Positions 9,160 to 17,289 of a DNA stretch of 64,000 bases are shown here, one piece after another. The translations under genes were made by a program, and so were the position numbers. Each line of letters begins with the position of its first letter. The first letter of the stretch is position 1. The DNA comes from Arachnia propionica (GTDB lineage Bacteria; Actinomycetota; Actinomycetes; Propionibacteriales; Propionibacteriaceae), in NCBI RefSeq assembly GCF_037055325.1, contig NZ_CP146373.1:434001-498000 (forward strand). The letters run 5' to 3'. Below the pieces are notes generated by a model. It worked only from the letters and a program-made list of their open reading frames with translations, searched no databases and was not told where the DNA came from.

Positions 9160-10733
9160 TCTCGATGCAGGCTCTGCATCGTACCCGGATTCCTAGGTCG
9201 CTGACCGCTCTTCTCGCCCTGCTTGCCGGGCTGGGCCTGGCCGCGGGATTCGCCCCTTGGGGGCTCTGGGCGTTGACGATCACCGGGGTGGGGCTGCTGA
9301 CGTGGCTGGTCGCGGACAGCACCCCCCGGGCCGGATTCGCTGTCGGCATGCTGGCGGGTTGTGCCCTGTATGGCACCACCATCTGGTGGGTGGGCGCACA
9401 GGCGGGACCGATGGTCTGGGTGCTGGTCGTGGTGATGGCTGTCTGGGTCGGGCTTCTCGGAGCCATGTCCTCGCTCATCACACGGCTTCCTGGCTGGTGT
9501 TTCCTGGTCCCGCTGTCCTGGGGGGCCATCGAATACGGTGCCGGACAGATCCCGTTCGGGGGATTTCCCTGGCTGAGGCTAGGTCACACGACCATCGACC
9601 AGCCCCTGGCCGGTTGGTTACCGCTGGTAGGAACCCCGGGGACCACCTGGTTGGTGGCAATGGCGGGATGCTGCTGTCTGGCTGTCATCGTTCAGCGGCA
9701 CCGGCTGGTTCCGTTGCTCTCCATCATCGGTGTTTTCATCATCGGTGGTGGGGTGCTCCTACTACCAGCGGAGCGCGGTGGTGAGGGCATTTCGGTAGGT
9801 ATGGTCCAGGGCAATGCGCAGTTGGGCCTGCACGGTGGTTACATCTCAGCGACTGGGGCAACCCCCCTTCACCTCAGCGAGAGCATTTTCCTGCTGGCAG
9901 ATGCACGAGCCCATGGCCGAAACCTGGACATGATCGTCTGGGCGGAGAACTCCACCGACACTGACCCGATGCGCAGCCCAACCACGCAAAAGCAGGTGAG
10001 TGCCGCCGTTGAACTGGCCAAGGTTCCTCTCGACCTGGGAGCAATCACCGCTGGCCCCGAACCCCAAACCCGGCAAACCACCACACTGATCTGGGTTCAA
10101 GAGCAAGGAATCGTGGATCGCTACCACAAACGCAATCTCGCTCCCTTCGGGGAGTTCGTGCCTTACCGAGACGTCCTGGAACCCATATTTCCAGACGTGA
10201 AACGGGCCGGGTACCAGTCAATACCAGGCACCGATCCGGGTGTTGTGACAGTACCGACACCTACCGATCCGGACCTGAGAGCGGGTACCGTGATCTGTTA
10301 CGAGCTGGCCTACGATCAGACCGTCTACGACACCATCACGAACGGTGCCGAGATCTTGGTGGCGCAGAGCACGACCCACAATTTCTCGGGCACCATCGAA
10401 CCCCAGCAACAGATGAACATGAACCGGGTGCGGGCAGCCGAGCTTGGGCGGGAGTTCATCGCCAGTACTCTCAACGGGTACTCGGGCCTCATCGACACTC
10501 GGGGTGGGCTGCACGAACCCACTCGGGAATACACCGCAGCACACCGTATCTACACCGTCCCCAAACGGAACAACGTCACCCTGGCGGTATACCTGGCGCC
10601 GATACTGGGTCCGACCCAGGTCCTCGGTTGTTTGTTAGCCGCCGGATTCGGGGTCCGTGCGGCCCGCATCGCCCATCGGGCCGGTAGTCTTGAGCGAACG
10701 TCCACGAACTCGGATGAACAGGAGAAACAATGA
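9156..10733 (+). CDS. lnt: apolipoprotein N-acyltransferase
   Basis: 525 residues from a GTG at 9156 that shares bases with the metW stop; an ATG at 9165 is the alternative. About residues 1-215 hold six to eight membrane helices, followed by a periplasmic-side nitrilase domain. The Glu-Lys-Cys triad is visible in VWAENSTD, YHKRNLAPFGEFVPYRD and GTVICYELAYD. It N-acylates the lipid-modified cysteine of lipoproteins, for example the L,D-transpeptidase at 364. The gene is followed at once by ppm1; in mycobacteria the two activities are fused. Confidence 0.93.
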   Translation: MISMQALHRTRIPRSLTALLALLAGLGLAAGFAPWGLWALTITGVGLLTWLVADSTPRAGFAVGMLAGCALYGTTIWWVGAQAGPMVWVLVVVMAVWVGLLGAMSSLITRLPGWCFLVPLSWGAIEYGAGQIPFGGFPWLRLGHTTIDQPLAGWLPLVGTPGTTWLVAMAGCCCLAVIVQRHRLVPLLSIIGVFIIGGGVLLLPAERGGEGISVGMVQGNAQLGLHGGYISATGATPLHLSESIFLLADARAHGRNLDMIVWAENSTDTDPMRSPTTQKQVSAAVELAKVPLDLGAITAGPEPQTRQTTTLIWVQEQGIVDRYHKRNLAPFGEFVPYRDVLEPIFPDVKRAGYQSIPGTDPGVVTVPTPTDPDLRAGTVICYELAYDQTVYDTITNGAEILVAQSTTHNFSGTIEPQQQMNMNRVRAAELGREFIASTLNGYSGLIDTRGGLHEPTREYTAAHRIYTVPKRNNVTLAVYLAPILGPTQVLGCLLAAGFGVRAARIAHRAGSLERTSTNSDEQEKQ

Positions 10734-11491
10734 CCGAGGCCTCACACACTGGCAAGGTGCTCGTCATCATTCCAACGTTCAACGAGGCCCAGAATATAGA
10801 GAGCATCGTCTCCCGGCTGCGGCGCAGCGTCTCGGGGACCCATGTGCTCGTCGTGGATGACAACTCACCGGATGGCACGGGCGAGCTCGTCGATGCAATG
10901 GTGGCGCGGGACGATCACGTGCATGTGCTGCACCGCAGGGGCAAGGAAGGTTTGGGAGCGGCCTACCTGGCGGGATTTCACTGGGGTCTTGAACGAGGAT
11001 ACGGCGTGCTGGTGGAACACGACGCCGACGGTTCCCACCAGCCGGAACAGCTGCCCAGCCTGCTGGCCGCCCTGGAACACGCCGACATGGTCAAGGGTTC
11101 TCGCTGGGTCAAAGGGGGATCGGTGGTGAACTGGCCTTGGACACGTGAATTTCTCTCTCGCGGAGGTTCTTTGTATATCCGACTGATGCTGGGGATGCCC
11201 TACCGCGACATTACGGGCGGGTTCAACGCCTTCCGTGCCGATGCCCTCGCCAAGATCATCGACCTGCCCATTGACCGTCGCGGCTACGGAATCCAACGCG
11301 ATCTCACCTGGCATGCCCATCAGGCCGGGTTGCGCATCGTCGAAGTCCCCATCGAGTTCGTGGAGCGTGAATTCGGCGATTCTAAGATGGGCGGCACAGT
11401 GGTCAGGGAAGCAATAATCTCAACCACAAAGATAGGGCTCAGACACCGCTGGCAACAACTGAGAAGACTCTTTGGGAGGTGCCATGGCTGA
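10730..11491 (+). CDS. ppm1: polyprenol-phosphate mannose synthase (GT2)
   Basis: 253 residues, soluble GT-A type glycosyltransferase family 2. VLVIIPTFNEAQNIESIV begins the nucleotide-binding fold; DDNSPDGTGE and EHDADGSHQP carry the metal-binding Asp residues, and DITGGFNAFR is typical of DPM1-like enzymes. It transfers mannose from GDP-mannose to polyprenyl phosphate for lipoglycan and glycoprotein synthesis. It overlaps lnt by 4 bases. It has no C-terminal membrane domain, so it may depend on Lnt for membrane attachment, as proposed for the mycobacterial fusion. Confidence 0.9.
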   Translation: MTEASHTGKVLVIIPTFNEAQNIESIVSRLRRSVSGTHVLVVDDNSPDGTGELVDAMVARDDHVHVLHRRGKEGLGAAYLAGFHWGLERGYGVLVEHDADGSHQPEQLPSLLAALEHADMVKGSRWVKGGSVVNWPWTREFLSRGGSLYIRLMLGMPYRDITGGFNAFRADALAKIIDLPIDRRGYGIQRDLTWHAHQAGLRIVEVPIEFVEREFGDSKMGGTVVREAIISTTKIGLRHRWQQLRRLFGRCHG

Positions 11492-11975
11492 ACGACGTGT
11501 CCGGTTCCGGAGAGTAGGGCTGTGGCTGGTGCTCATTCCCTTCCTCATCTACGTGGCAACCGAAGTCATCATCCTGGTCATGGTGACCGATGCCTTCGGC
11601 TGGTGGACCATCGCCCTGCTGATTGCCTCCACACTGCTTGGCTGTTGGCTCCTTCAAAGAGAGGGACGTCGTACGTGGGGTGCACTACTCGAGTCTTTGG
11701 GCAGGGGATCCCTACCGCCGGGGCGAACCGCTGACGCGGTGCTTGTGATGGCTGGCGGTCTTTTGCTCATCATGCCCGGCTTCATCTCTGACATCATCGG
11801 GCTGCTGCTGCTCATCCCACCAAGTCGCCATTTGGTTCGCAGCACGCTGGGGAAACTGTTTGGCAAAGCCATTGGTTACTCCTCCGAACAGCCTGTGGTG
11901 ATCGAGGGGGAAGTCGTTCAGGAAACCTCGACCACCGACACGATGATCCCGAGGATCAGCCCACCGAGCCCCTGA
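11484..11975 (+). CDS. fxsA: FxsA family membrane protein
   Basis: 163 residues with three or four hydrophobic segments and a short acidic tail. ATLLGCWLLQREGRR-like and PGFISDIIGLLLLIPPSR blocks are diagnostic for FxsA (suppressor of F exclusion of phage T7 in E. coli). The ATG at 11484 follows the ribosome-binding site GGGAGGT and lies 8 bases inside the end of ppm1. The 3' end overlaps the convergent rbpA by 20 bases. Confidence 0.85.
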   Translation: MAERRVRFRRVGLWLVLIPFLIYVATEVIILVMVTDAFGWWTIALLIASTLLGCWLLQREGRRTWGALLESLGRGSLPPGRTADAVLVMAGGLLLIMPGFISDIIGLLLLIPPSRHLVRSTLGKLFGKAIGYSSEQPVVIEGEVVQETSTTDTMIPRISPPSP

Positions 11976-12291
11976 GCTTCTCCAGCTGCTCAGCCAGGAT
12001 GTCCTCGAGCTCAGGGATGCTGCGTCGCTCGCGCAGCATATCCCAATGGGTTCGGGGGGGTTTCGTCTCCTTCGCTTCTCCCGTTGCACCGTCGGAGCGT
12101 TTCGCCAGCTGACCGCAGCGTTTGCACTCCCACTCGAAAGGCAGCTCAGCCTCAACGGCGAAGGTGACCTCGAAGTGATGGCCCTTGGGGCAGTCGAACC
12201 CCACTTGGCTGCGTTCAGCGAACTCGATTCCCTGTTCATCCTCGAAGCTCTTGGCGCCCAGCCCGACACCACGAAGCGCTCGATCTGCCAT
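11956..12291 (-). CDS. rbpA: RNA polymerase-binding protein RbpA
   Basis: 111 residues. RbpA is an actinobacterial transcription factor that binds the group 1 and 2 sigma factors and RNA polymerase and helps promoter opening. The N-terminal MADRALRGVGLGAKSFE, the core DCPKGHHFEVTFAVEAELP with WECKRCG, and the C-terminal sigma-interaction region THWDMLRERRSIPELEDILA are all present. The core has the two Cys pairs of the zinc ribbon partly kept (C..H and CxxC). It is convergent with fxsA and overlaps it by 20 bases. Confidence 0.95.
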   Translation of the reverse strand: MADRALRGVGLGAKSFEDEQGIEFAERSQVGFDCPKGHHFEVTFAVEAELPFEWECKRCGQLAKRSDGATGEAKETKPPRTHWDMLRERRSIPELEDILAEQLEKLRGSVG

Positions 12292-12335
12292 GTTTTTCTA
12301 CCTCCCTACTTGGAGTTAAACGTCTCAGATGCTTC

Positions 12336-13127
12336 TCATGTTCCAAGCGTGCTGGCCCACATACCCCGAGCCTGCAGCACCTCCCGGAGAAGATCTGGCC
12401 GATCCGTGACTATGCCGTCCACCCCCCAGTCAATGAGTGTATGCATGTCATCGCGCACATTGATGGTCCAAACGTGCACCCTGTAGCCAGCGCGATGAAT
12501 TGCCCCGACGCGCGCCTTGGTCAGCAACTTGACCTTCAGTCCGGCCACCTCATGGGAGACGGGGATCTGAAACACGCCCGGGCCTCCTGGACGGTAGGTG
12601 CGAATGCTTCCCATGGCCATCGCGGCCACGCCTAGTGGACCAACTGCTGTTGTCACCTCGGGCATCAACTTCCGGAATCTGTTGATTCGATGCTGTGAGA
12701 AGGAGCCGACGCATACCCGCTGTTCGGCGTGGAAGCGACGGATGATTCCCGCGAGAAGCTCAACGGCACCAGGCGCTTTGAGGTCGAAGTTGAAACGAGC
12801 CCCGGGAAAGGCCTCGAACAGTTCCTCCACAGTTGGGATTGGCTCACGTCCACCGACATGAACCTCGCGTACGGCACTGAAAGGCAGCTGCGCGATGTGC
12901 CCCTCCACGTCAGTGACACGCGCAAGGTCCGAGTCGTGAAAGGCCACCAGATGGCCATCTGCGGTGGCGTGAACATCGGTTTCCAGGTAGTCAAATCCCA
13001 GCGCGACCGAGTTGGCGAAGGCTGCCAAGGTGTTCTCGATACCGAGGTTGGCAGTGAGCAGGGCGCCACCGCGATGTGCCATCGCGATGAACTCCGGTTC
13101 GAGGAAACCCGCACACATGGGAACCAT
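12336..13127 (-). CDS. glpQ: glycerophosphodiester phosphodiesterase
   Basis: 263 residues from the ATG at 13127, which has AGTAGG 8 bases upstream; a longer frame to 13241 crosses the promoter region of the divergent pdxY. AMAHRGG, IENTLAAF and LETDVHATADGHLVAFHD give the catalytic His pair and metal-binding Glu/Asp of the GDPD family. It hydrolyses glycerophosphodiesters to glycerol 3-phosphate and an alcohol. There is no signal peptide, so it should act in the cytoplasm. Confidence 0.9.
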   Translation of the reverse strand: MVPMCAGFLEPEFIAMAHRGGALLTANLGIENTLAAFANSVALGFDYLETDVHATADGHLVAFHDSDLARVTDVEGHIAQLPFSAVREVHVGGREPIPTVEELFEAFPGARFNFDLKAPGAVELLAGIIRRFHAEQRVCVGSFSQHRINRFRKLMPEVTTAVGPLGVAAMAMGSIRTYRPGGPGVFQIPVSHEVAGLKVKLLTKARVGAIHRAGYRVHVWTINVRDDMHTLIDWGVDGIVTDRPDLLREVLQARGMWASTLGT

Positions 13128-13177
13128 TATGCCTACTGAGGACGTGCTTGTGTCAGTGAAGTGAGAGACTTGCCCAC

Positions 13178-14032
13178 ATGCACAATGTCCTATCGATCCA
13201 GTCGGCCGTCGCCTACGGTCACGCGGGAAACTCGTCCGCAACCTTTCCGCTACAGCGGGCCGGTGTGAATGTGTACCCCGTCTATACCGTCACCTTCTCC
13301 AACCACACTGGGTACGGGAGCTGGCGTGGCCCCATGATCGCCGCCTCCGACGTGGCGGATGTGATCACAGGAATAGACGAGCGAGGAGCTCTCGCCGGAG
13401 TAGATGCTGTGCTCGCCGGCTACCTCGGTTCGGCCGATATGGGGCAGGTCGTCCTGGAGGCCGCGGCTCTGGTGAAGTCGCGGAACCTGGAGGCGATTTT
13501 CCTCGCCGACCCAGTCATGGGTGATGTCGGGCGGGGGTTCTACGCCCGGCCTGGCATCCCGGAATTCTTCCGTGACCACGTCGTGACGGCTGCTGACATC
13601 ATGACCCCAAACCTCTTCGAGCTGCAGTACCTAGTGGGGCACGAAACAGGTACGCTGTCCCAAGTCGTCGAAGCAGCCCGCGAGCTCCGGGAGCGTGGCC
13701 CCCAGATCGTGGTTGTGACCTCCGTCGTGGCCTCCGATGTTCCTGATGGCTTGCTGCGAATGCTGGCCGTGGACGCGAATCAGGCCTGGCTAGTAGAAAC
13801 TCCGATGCTGGATCGCAACTTCACTGGATCGGGTGATCTCACCGCTGCCATGTTCCTCGCGCACTGGTTGCGTACCAAGGACCTCGGTGAAACCCTCGGA
13901 GTGACCGCGTCGGTGGTCTACTCGATCCTGGAACAGACCTCAATCAGCGGAGAGACCGAACTACAGCTCGTAGCAGCCCAAGAACAGGTGGTGAACCCGA
14001 TCAACAAGTTCACCGCACACCGTCTCGACTGA
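13178..14032 (+). CDS. pdxY: pyridoxal kinase
   Basis: 284 residues, ribokinase-like PdxK/PdxY family. VLSIQSAVAYGHAGNSSA is the substrate-binding N-terminus, PNLFELQYLVG and the GSGDLTAAMFLAHWL motif carry the ATP-site Gly and catalytic Asp. It phosphorylates pyridoxal to PLP in the salvage pathway. It is divergent from glpQ with a 50-bp promoter region. Its stop lies 11 bases from the convergent murA-like gene, across a long inverted repeat. Confidence 0.93.
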   Translation: MHNVLSIQSAVAYGHAGNSSATFPLQRAGVNVYPVYTVTFSNHTGYGSWRGPMIAASDVADVITGIDERGALAGVDAVLAGYLGSADMGQVVLEAAALVKSRNLEAIFLADPVMGDVGRGFYARPGIPEFFRDHVVTAADIMTPNLFELQYLVGHETGTLSQVVEAARELRERGPQIVVVTSVVASDVPDGLLRMLAVDANQAWLVETPMLDRNFTGSGDLTAAMFLAHWLRTKDLGETLGVTASVVYSILEQTSISGETELQLVAAQEQVVNPINKFTAHRLD

Positions 14033-14042
14033 GGCCAGCTAG

Positions 14043-14093
14043 ATCAGCTCGGTGCATCACCCCAGAAGGTGTTGATCTGTGCACCGAGCTGAT
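14043..14093. terminator. inverted repeat at the junction of pdxY and the murA-like gene
   Basis: The arm TCAGCTCGGTGCA (14044-14056) is repeated in inverse at 14080-14092, extended by one more A-T pair, with a 23-base loop. It includes the stop codon and last 16 codons of the minus-strand murA-like gene and begins 11 bases after the pdxY stop. It has no T run; it may act as a bidirectional terminator for the two convergent genes. Confidence 0.5.
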
Positions 14094-15579
14094 TGAAGCG
14101 TCTCGGAAGGTCCTCGTAGCCCCGGTTGATCACGTAGACATCTCGCAGGATGGTGGTGCCGCGGGCCGCGAGGGCCGCTAGGAACAAGCACACTGAAGGA
14201 CGCAACGCAGGTGGACACTCGATGTCACGTCCACGCCATTTCGTCGGACCGATGACCATCAGCTTGTGGGCGTCCATGACGGTGACGTTCGCACCCAGGT
14301 CGCAGAGCTTCTTCAGGTGCACCGCACGGTTTTCGTAAACCCAGTCATAGATGATTGACTGCCCATCGGCTGTCGCGCAGATCAGGGCGAAAAAGGGAAG
14401 GTTGTCGATGTTCAACCCCGGGAACGGCATTGGATGGATTTTGTCCAGAGGGGCCGTCAGCTTGGACGGTTTCACAGTGACGTCCACCAACCGGGTGTGA
14501 TCGTTGCCCGATGGGTATTCACTGCTCATCACCATTCGCTGCCCCATCTCCTCCAAAACGGCGAACTCCACCTCCAGGAACTCAATGGGGCAGCGTTTGA
14601 CTGTCAGCTCCGATTGCGTGACGATGCCGGCAGTGATGAGGCTCATCGCCTCGATCGGGTCCTCCGAGATGTGGTATTCGACGTCTTTGCGGATTTCTTT
14701 GACGCCCTGGATACGCAAAGTGGTGGTTCCGATACCCTCCACGCCGACCCCCAACTCGCGGAGGAAGAAACACAGATCTTGCACCATGTAGTTGCCCGAA
14801 GCGTTACGGATCACGGTCAACCCTGGGGTGCGTGCCGCGGCCATGATCGCGTTTTCGGTGACTGTGTCTCCACGCTCCACCAAGGTGATGTGGTGTTCGG
14901 GTGCACCGTCACGTTGCACGGTGGCGTGGTACTGGCTGTCGTGCGCGTCCACAGACAGACCGAGACGTTTCAGCGCCGACATGTGTGGATGTACAGTACG
15001 CGCCCCGAGATCACAGCCACCAGCGTAGGGGAGTTCGAAGGAATCGAACTCGTGCATCAGAGGACCAAGGAACATCAGGATGGAGCGCGTGCGGCGTGCT
15101 GCACGTTGATCGATGGCTTCAGGGGTGAGTTTCTCTGGTCGTGTCAACTCGAGATCCTGGCCTCCGTTGGTCGGGGTGACTGTGACCCCGATGGACTGGA
15201 GCACGTCGCAGATGCGATCCACTTCCTCAATGCTGGCGATTCCGCGCAGAACTGTCCGGCCATGGTTCAGCATCGAGGCGCAGAGCAGTGCGACGGCAGC
15301 GTTCTTGGAGGAACGGACCTCGATTTCACCCTCCAACTTCGTTGGACCGGTGATCTCGAAGTTGACGGTGCCCTCGGTGGCCGCGAGGATCAGGGGCATC
15401 TCGAGCGCGGATGCCAGTCTCTCAATCATATTGAGCGAGACGTTCTGCTGTCCCATCTCTATCCGGTGAACGGCAGACTGCGAGGAGTTGATTTCGTCGG
15501 CGAGGCGCTGTTGGGACCATTGACGGGCCTTGCGCGCCTCCCGGATCATGATTCCCAAGGACTGGCTGGTGGCGGTCAT
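14044..15579 (-). CDS. XRE-type HTH domain fused to a MurA-like enolpyruvyl transferase
   Basis: 511 residues. About residues 1-70 are a Cro/C1-type helix-turn-helix (LGIMIREARKARQWSQQ, SSQSAVHRIEMGQQ). Residues 75-505 are an EPSP-synthase fold like MurA, which adds enolpyruvate to UDP-GlcNAc. Visible active-site matches are SSKNAA (Lys/Asn), GGC in LPYAGGCDLGARTVHPH (the fosfomycin-target Cys), YENR and NRGYE. The Asp of the canonical DLR motif is Ala here (PPALRP), and two residues are inserted before GGC. A protein with both DNA-binding and wall-precursor folds may be a regulator that senses a cell-wall metabolite, or a true second MurA; the sequence does not decide. Confidence 0.82.
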   Translation of the reverse strand: MTATSQSLGIMIREARKARQWSQQRLADEINSSQSAVHRIEMGQQNVSLNMIERLASALEMPLILAATEGTVNFEITGPTKLEGEIEVRSSKNAAVALLCASMLNHGRTVLRGIASIEEVDRICDVLQSIGVTVTPTNGGQDLELTRPEKLTPEAIDQRAARRTRSILMFLGPLMHEFDSFELPYAGGCDLGARTVHPHMSALKRLGLSVDAHDSQYHATVQRDGAPEHHITLVERGDTVTENAIMAAARTPGLTVIRNASGNYMVQDLCFFLRELGVGVEGIGTTTLRIQGVKEIRKDVEYHISEDPIEAMSLITAGIVTQSELTVKRCPIEFLEVEFAVLEEMGQRMVMSSEYPSGNDHTRLVDVTVKPSKLTAPLDKIHPMPFPGLNIDNLPFFALICATADGQSIIYDWVYENRAVHLKKLCDLGANVTVMDAHKLMVIGPTKWRGRDIECPPALRPSVCLFLAALAARGTTILRDVYVINRGYEDLPRRFNQLGAQINTFWGDAPS

Positions 15580-15596
15580 GGCGCCATCCTAACTCA

Positions 15597-15607
15597 TATC
15601 TGAGATA
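15597..15607. promoter_or_regulatory. palindrome TATCTGAGATA upstream of the HTH-MurA gene
   Basis: An 11-bp perfect palindrome, 17 bases upstream of the HTH-MurA start and 62 bases upstream of lpdA. A partly overlapping CTCA...TGAG pair lies on its left. It is placed where an autoregulatory operator for the XRE domain would be expected; binding is inferred only from position. Confidence 0.35.
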
Positions 15608-15656
15608 GCGCTTCTCGCCGCGTGTGGGAGTGCGCGTGTGCAGACGATAGGAGCAC

Positions 15657-15662
15657 TAGAGT
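15657..15662 (+). promoter_or_regulatory. candidate -10 box for a leaderless lpdA transcript
   Basis: TAGAGT lies 7 bases before the lpdA ATG, so a transcript starting at the usual distance would begin at the start codon. There is no Shine-Dalgarno at normal spacing; AGGG sits only 4 bases before the ATG. The -35 region is poor. Confidence 0.35.
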
Positions 15663-15669
15663 AGGGTCT

Positions 15670-17070
15670 ATGACCCACGAATACGACGTCTGCGTGCTCG
15701 GCGCCGGTCCCGGTGGCTACGTTGCCGCCATCCGTGCCGCCCAGCTCGGCCTGAAGACCTGCATCATCGAGAAACGTTACTGGGGAGGCGTGTGCCTGAA
15801 CGTCGGCTGCATCCCGACCAAGTCGTTGCTGCGCAACGCGGAGCTTGCTCACATCGTCACGCACGAGGCTGCCGCCTTCGGTATCAAGGGAGACATAACC
15901 GTCGACTACGGCAAGGCCTTCTCCCGCAGCCGCCAGGTCTCGGAGCGGATGACCAAGGGCATCCACTTCCTGATGAAGAAGAACAAGATCAAGGAATTCA
16001 ACGGCTGGGGTACGTTCGTTGACGCCCACACCATCGAAGTCGCCGACGACAAGGGCACCACTACCCAGGTGACCTTCAACAACGTCATCATCGCGGCCGG
16101 ATCCACCACAAAGATGCTCCCCGGGACCAAGGTCTCGACCAACGTAGTCACCTACGAGGAACAGATCCTGGCCGACAAGCTCCCGGGCTCGATCATCATT
16201 GGCGGCTCCGGGGCCATCGGAACTGAGTTCGCCTATGTTTTGCGCAGTTACGGTGTCGACGTGACCATTGTCGAGTTCTTCGACCGAATGGTTCCCAACG
16301 AAGACGCGGAGATCTCCGCAGAAATCACCAAGGCGTACAAGAAACTGGGCATCAAGGTACTGACCGCCACCAAAGTCGAGTCCATCGAGGACACAGGCAG
16401 TGGGGTGCGTGTCACTGTCAGCCCCGCTGCAGGAGGTGCCTCGCAGGTCCTGGAAGCGGATCGTTTCCTCTCGGCTGTCGGGTTCGCCCCGCGCACCGAG
16501 GGTTATGGTTTGGAGAACACCGGGGTCGCTCTGACCGAACGCGGCGCTATTGCCGTTGACGACCATCTCCGCACCAACGTTCCCGGAGTCTACGCTATTG
16601 GCGACTGCACGGCGAAGATGATGCTCGCTCACGTGGCTGAGGCGCAAGGCATGGTGGCAGCCGAAACCATTGCCGGGGTTGAAACCCACCCCGTCGACTA
16701 CGACATGATTCCGCGGGCAACCTATTGCCAGCCACAAATCGCTTCCTTCGGGTACACCGAGCAACAGGCCAGAGACAAGGGTCACGAGGTGAAGGTCTCG
16801 AAGTTCCCATTCGCCGCCAACGGCAAAGCCTGGGGCCTGGGGGAGGGAGTCGGTTTCGTCAAGCTCGTCGCCGATGCCCGATACAACGAGCTGCTGGGTG
16901 CACACATGATCGGCCCTGATGTCACGGAGCTGCTCCCGGAACTCATCCTGGCCCAGAAATACGAACTGACCGCCGATGAGATTGCGCACGCCGTTCACGC
17001 CCACCCGACGCTGTCCGAGGCCATCAAAGAAGCCGCCCACGGTATCGGTGGGCACATGATCAACTTCTGA
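15670..17070 (+). CDS. lpdA: dihydrolipoyl dehydrogenase
   Basis: 466 residues. FAD-dependent E3 subunit of the pyruvate and 2-oxoglutarate dehydrogenase complexes. The FAD motif [19 protein letters not shown], redox-active pair in [17 protein letters not shown] motif [18 protein letters not shown] and catalytic HAHPTLSE at the C-terminus are all intact. It stands alone, divergent from the HTH-MurA gene, without E1 or E2 genes beside it. An upstream in-frame extension to 15622 is unlikely because it would cross the promoter. Confidence 0.95.
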   Translation: MTHEYDVCVLGAGPGGYVAAIRAAQLGLKTCIIEKRYWGGVCLNVGCIPTKSLLRNAELAHIVTHEAAAFGIKGDITVDYGKAFSRSRQVSERMTKGIHFLMKKNKIKEFNGWGTFVDAHTIEVADDKGTTTQVTFNNVIIAAGSTTKMLPGTKVSTNVVTYEEQILADKLPGSIIIGGSGAIGTEFAYVLRSYGVDVTIVEFFDRMVPNEDAEISAEITKAYKKLGIKVLTATKVESIEDTGSGVRVTVSPAAGGASQVLEADRFLSAVGFAPRTEGYGLENTGVALTERGAIAVDDHLRTNVPGVYAIGDCTAKMMLAHVAEAQGMVAAETIAGVETHPVDYDMIPRATYCQPQIASFGYTEQQARDKGHEVKVSKFPFAANGKAWGLGEGVGFVKLVADARYNELLGAHMIGPDVTELLPELILAQKYELTADEIAHAVHAHPTLSEAIKEAAHGIGGHMINF

Positions 17071-17089
17071 GTTCCCCAGTTTGGGGAAC
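17071..17089. terminator. hairpin directly after lpdA
   Basis: GTTCCCCA and TGGGGAAC form an 8-bp perfect stem with a GTT loop, starting on the base after the lpdA stop. No T run follows. It separates lpdA from the CsoR-type operator 16 bases downstream. Confidence 0.5.
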
Positions 17090-17104
17090 AGGACGGACGG
17101 GGCG

Positions 17105-17121
17105 ATACCCCCGGGGGGTAT
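17105..17121. promoter_or_regulatory. CsoR-family operator overlapping the promoter
   Basis: ATACCCCCGGGGGGTAT is an almost perfect G/C-tract palindrome (5 C then 6 G) flanked by AT-rich half-sites, the form bound by CsoR-family repressors. A likely -10 hexamer TACAAT (17121-17126) touches its right edge, so a bound repressor would block RNA polymerase. It lies 37 bases upstream of the Cys-rich peptide that starts the csoR-like operon, which suggests autoregulation. Confidence 0.75.
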
Positions 17122-17157
17122 ACAATCGATGATGACGACAAACGATTGGAGCCCCGC

Positions 17158-17289
17158 ATGTGCCGCCCCGTCCCCTGTTCCCAATGCCACAAGACCACGT
17201 GGGCCGGTTGCGGTCGACACATCGAGGAGGCGCTACGGGACGTGCCCCCGGAAAAACGTTGCACCTGCCCCAGAGACGCGGACCAGTGA
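17158..17289 (+). CDS. small Cys-rich protein, putative metal or persulfide binding
   Basis: 43 residues starting MCRPVPCSQCHKTTWAGCGR. Six cysteines (positions 2, 7, 10, 18, 36 and 38), with a CxxC and a CxC arrangement, suggest a small metal-binding knuckle. Short proteins with the pattern MCRP..C..CGK.TW.GCG are widespread in actinobacteria but uncharacterised. It is the first gene after the CsoR-type operator, and its TGA overlaps the GTG of the repressor gene, so the two are co-translated. Function is unknown; a chaperone or buffer for the ligand sensed by the repressor is a reasonable guess. Confidence 0.75.
   Translation: MCRPVPCSQCHKTTWAGCGRHIEEALRDVPPEKRCTCPRDADQ

Noticed and set aside
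14044-15579. First reading that the catalytic Asp before the second Cys-facing loop of MurA (E. coli Asp305) was lost
   Set aside because: Allowing a three-residue insertion aligns Asp in the GLNIDN segment with it, so only the DLR Asp is counted as changed.
14434-15603. 389-codon plus-strand open frame opposite the murA-like gene
   Set aside because: Shadow frame; no family resemblance, and it would run through the palindrome and promoter region.
15589-17220. 543-codon open frame on the minus strand opposite lpdA
   Set aside because: It mirrors a well-conserved lpdA codon by codon, its sequence has no recognisable family and it has no start signals; GC-rich third positions keep antisense frames open.
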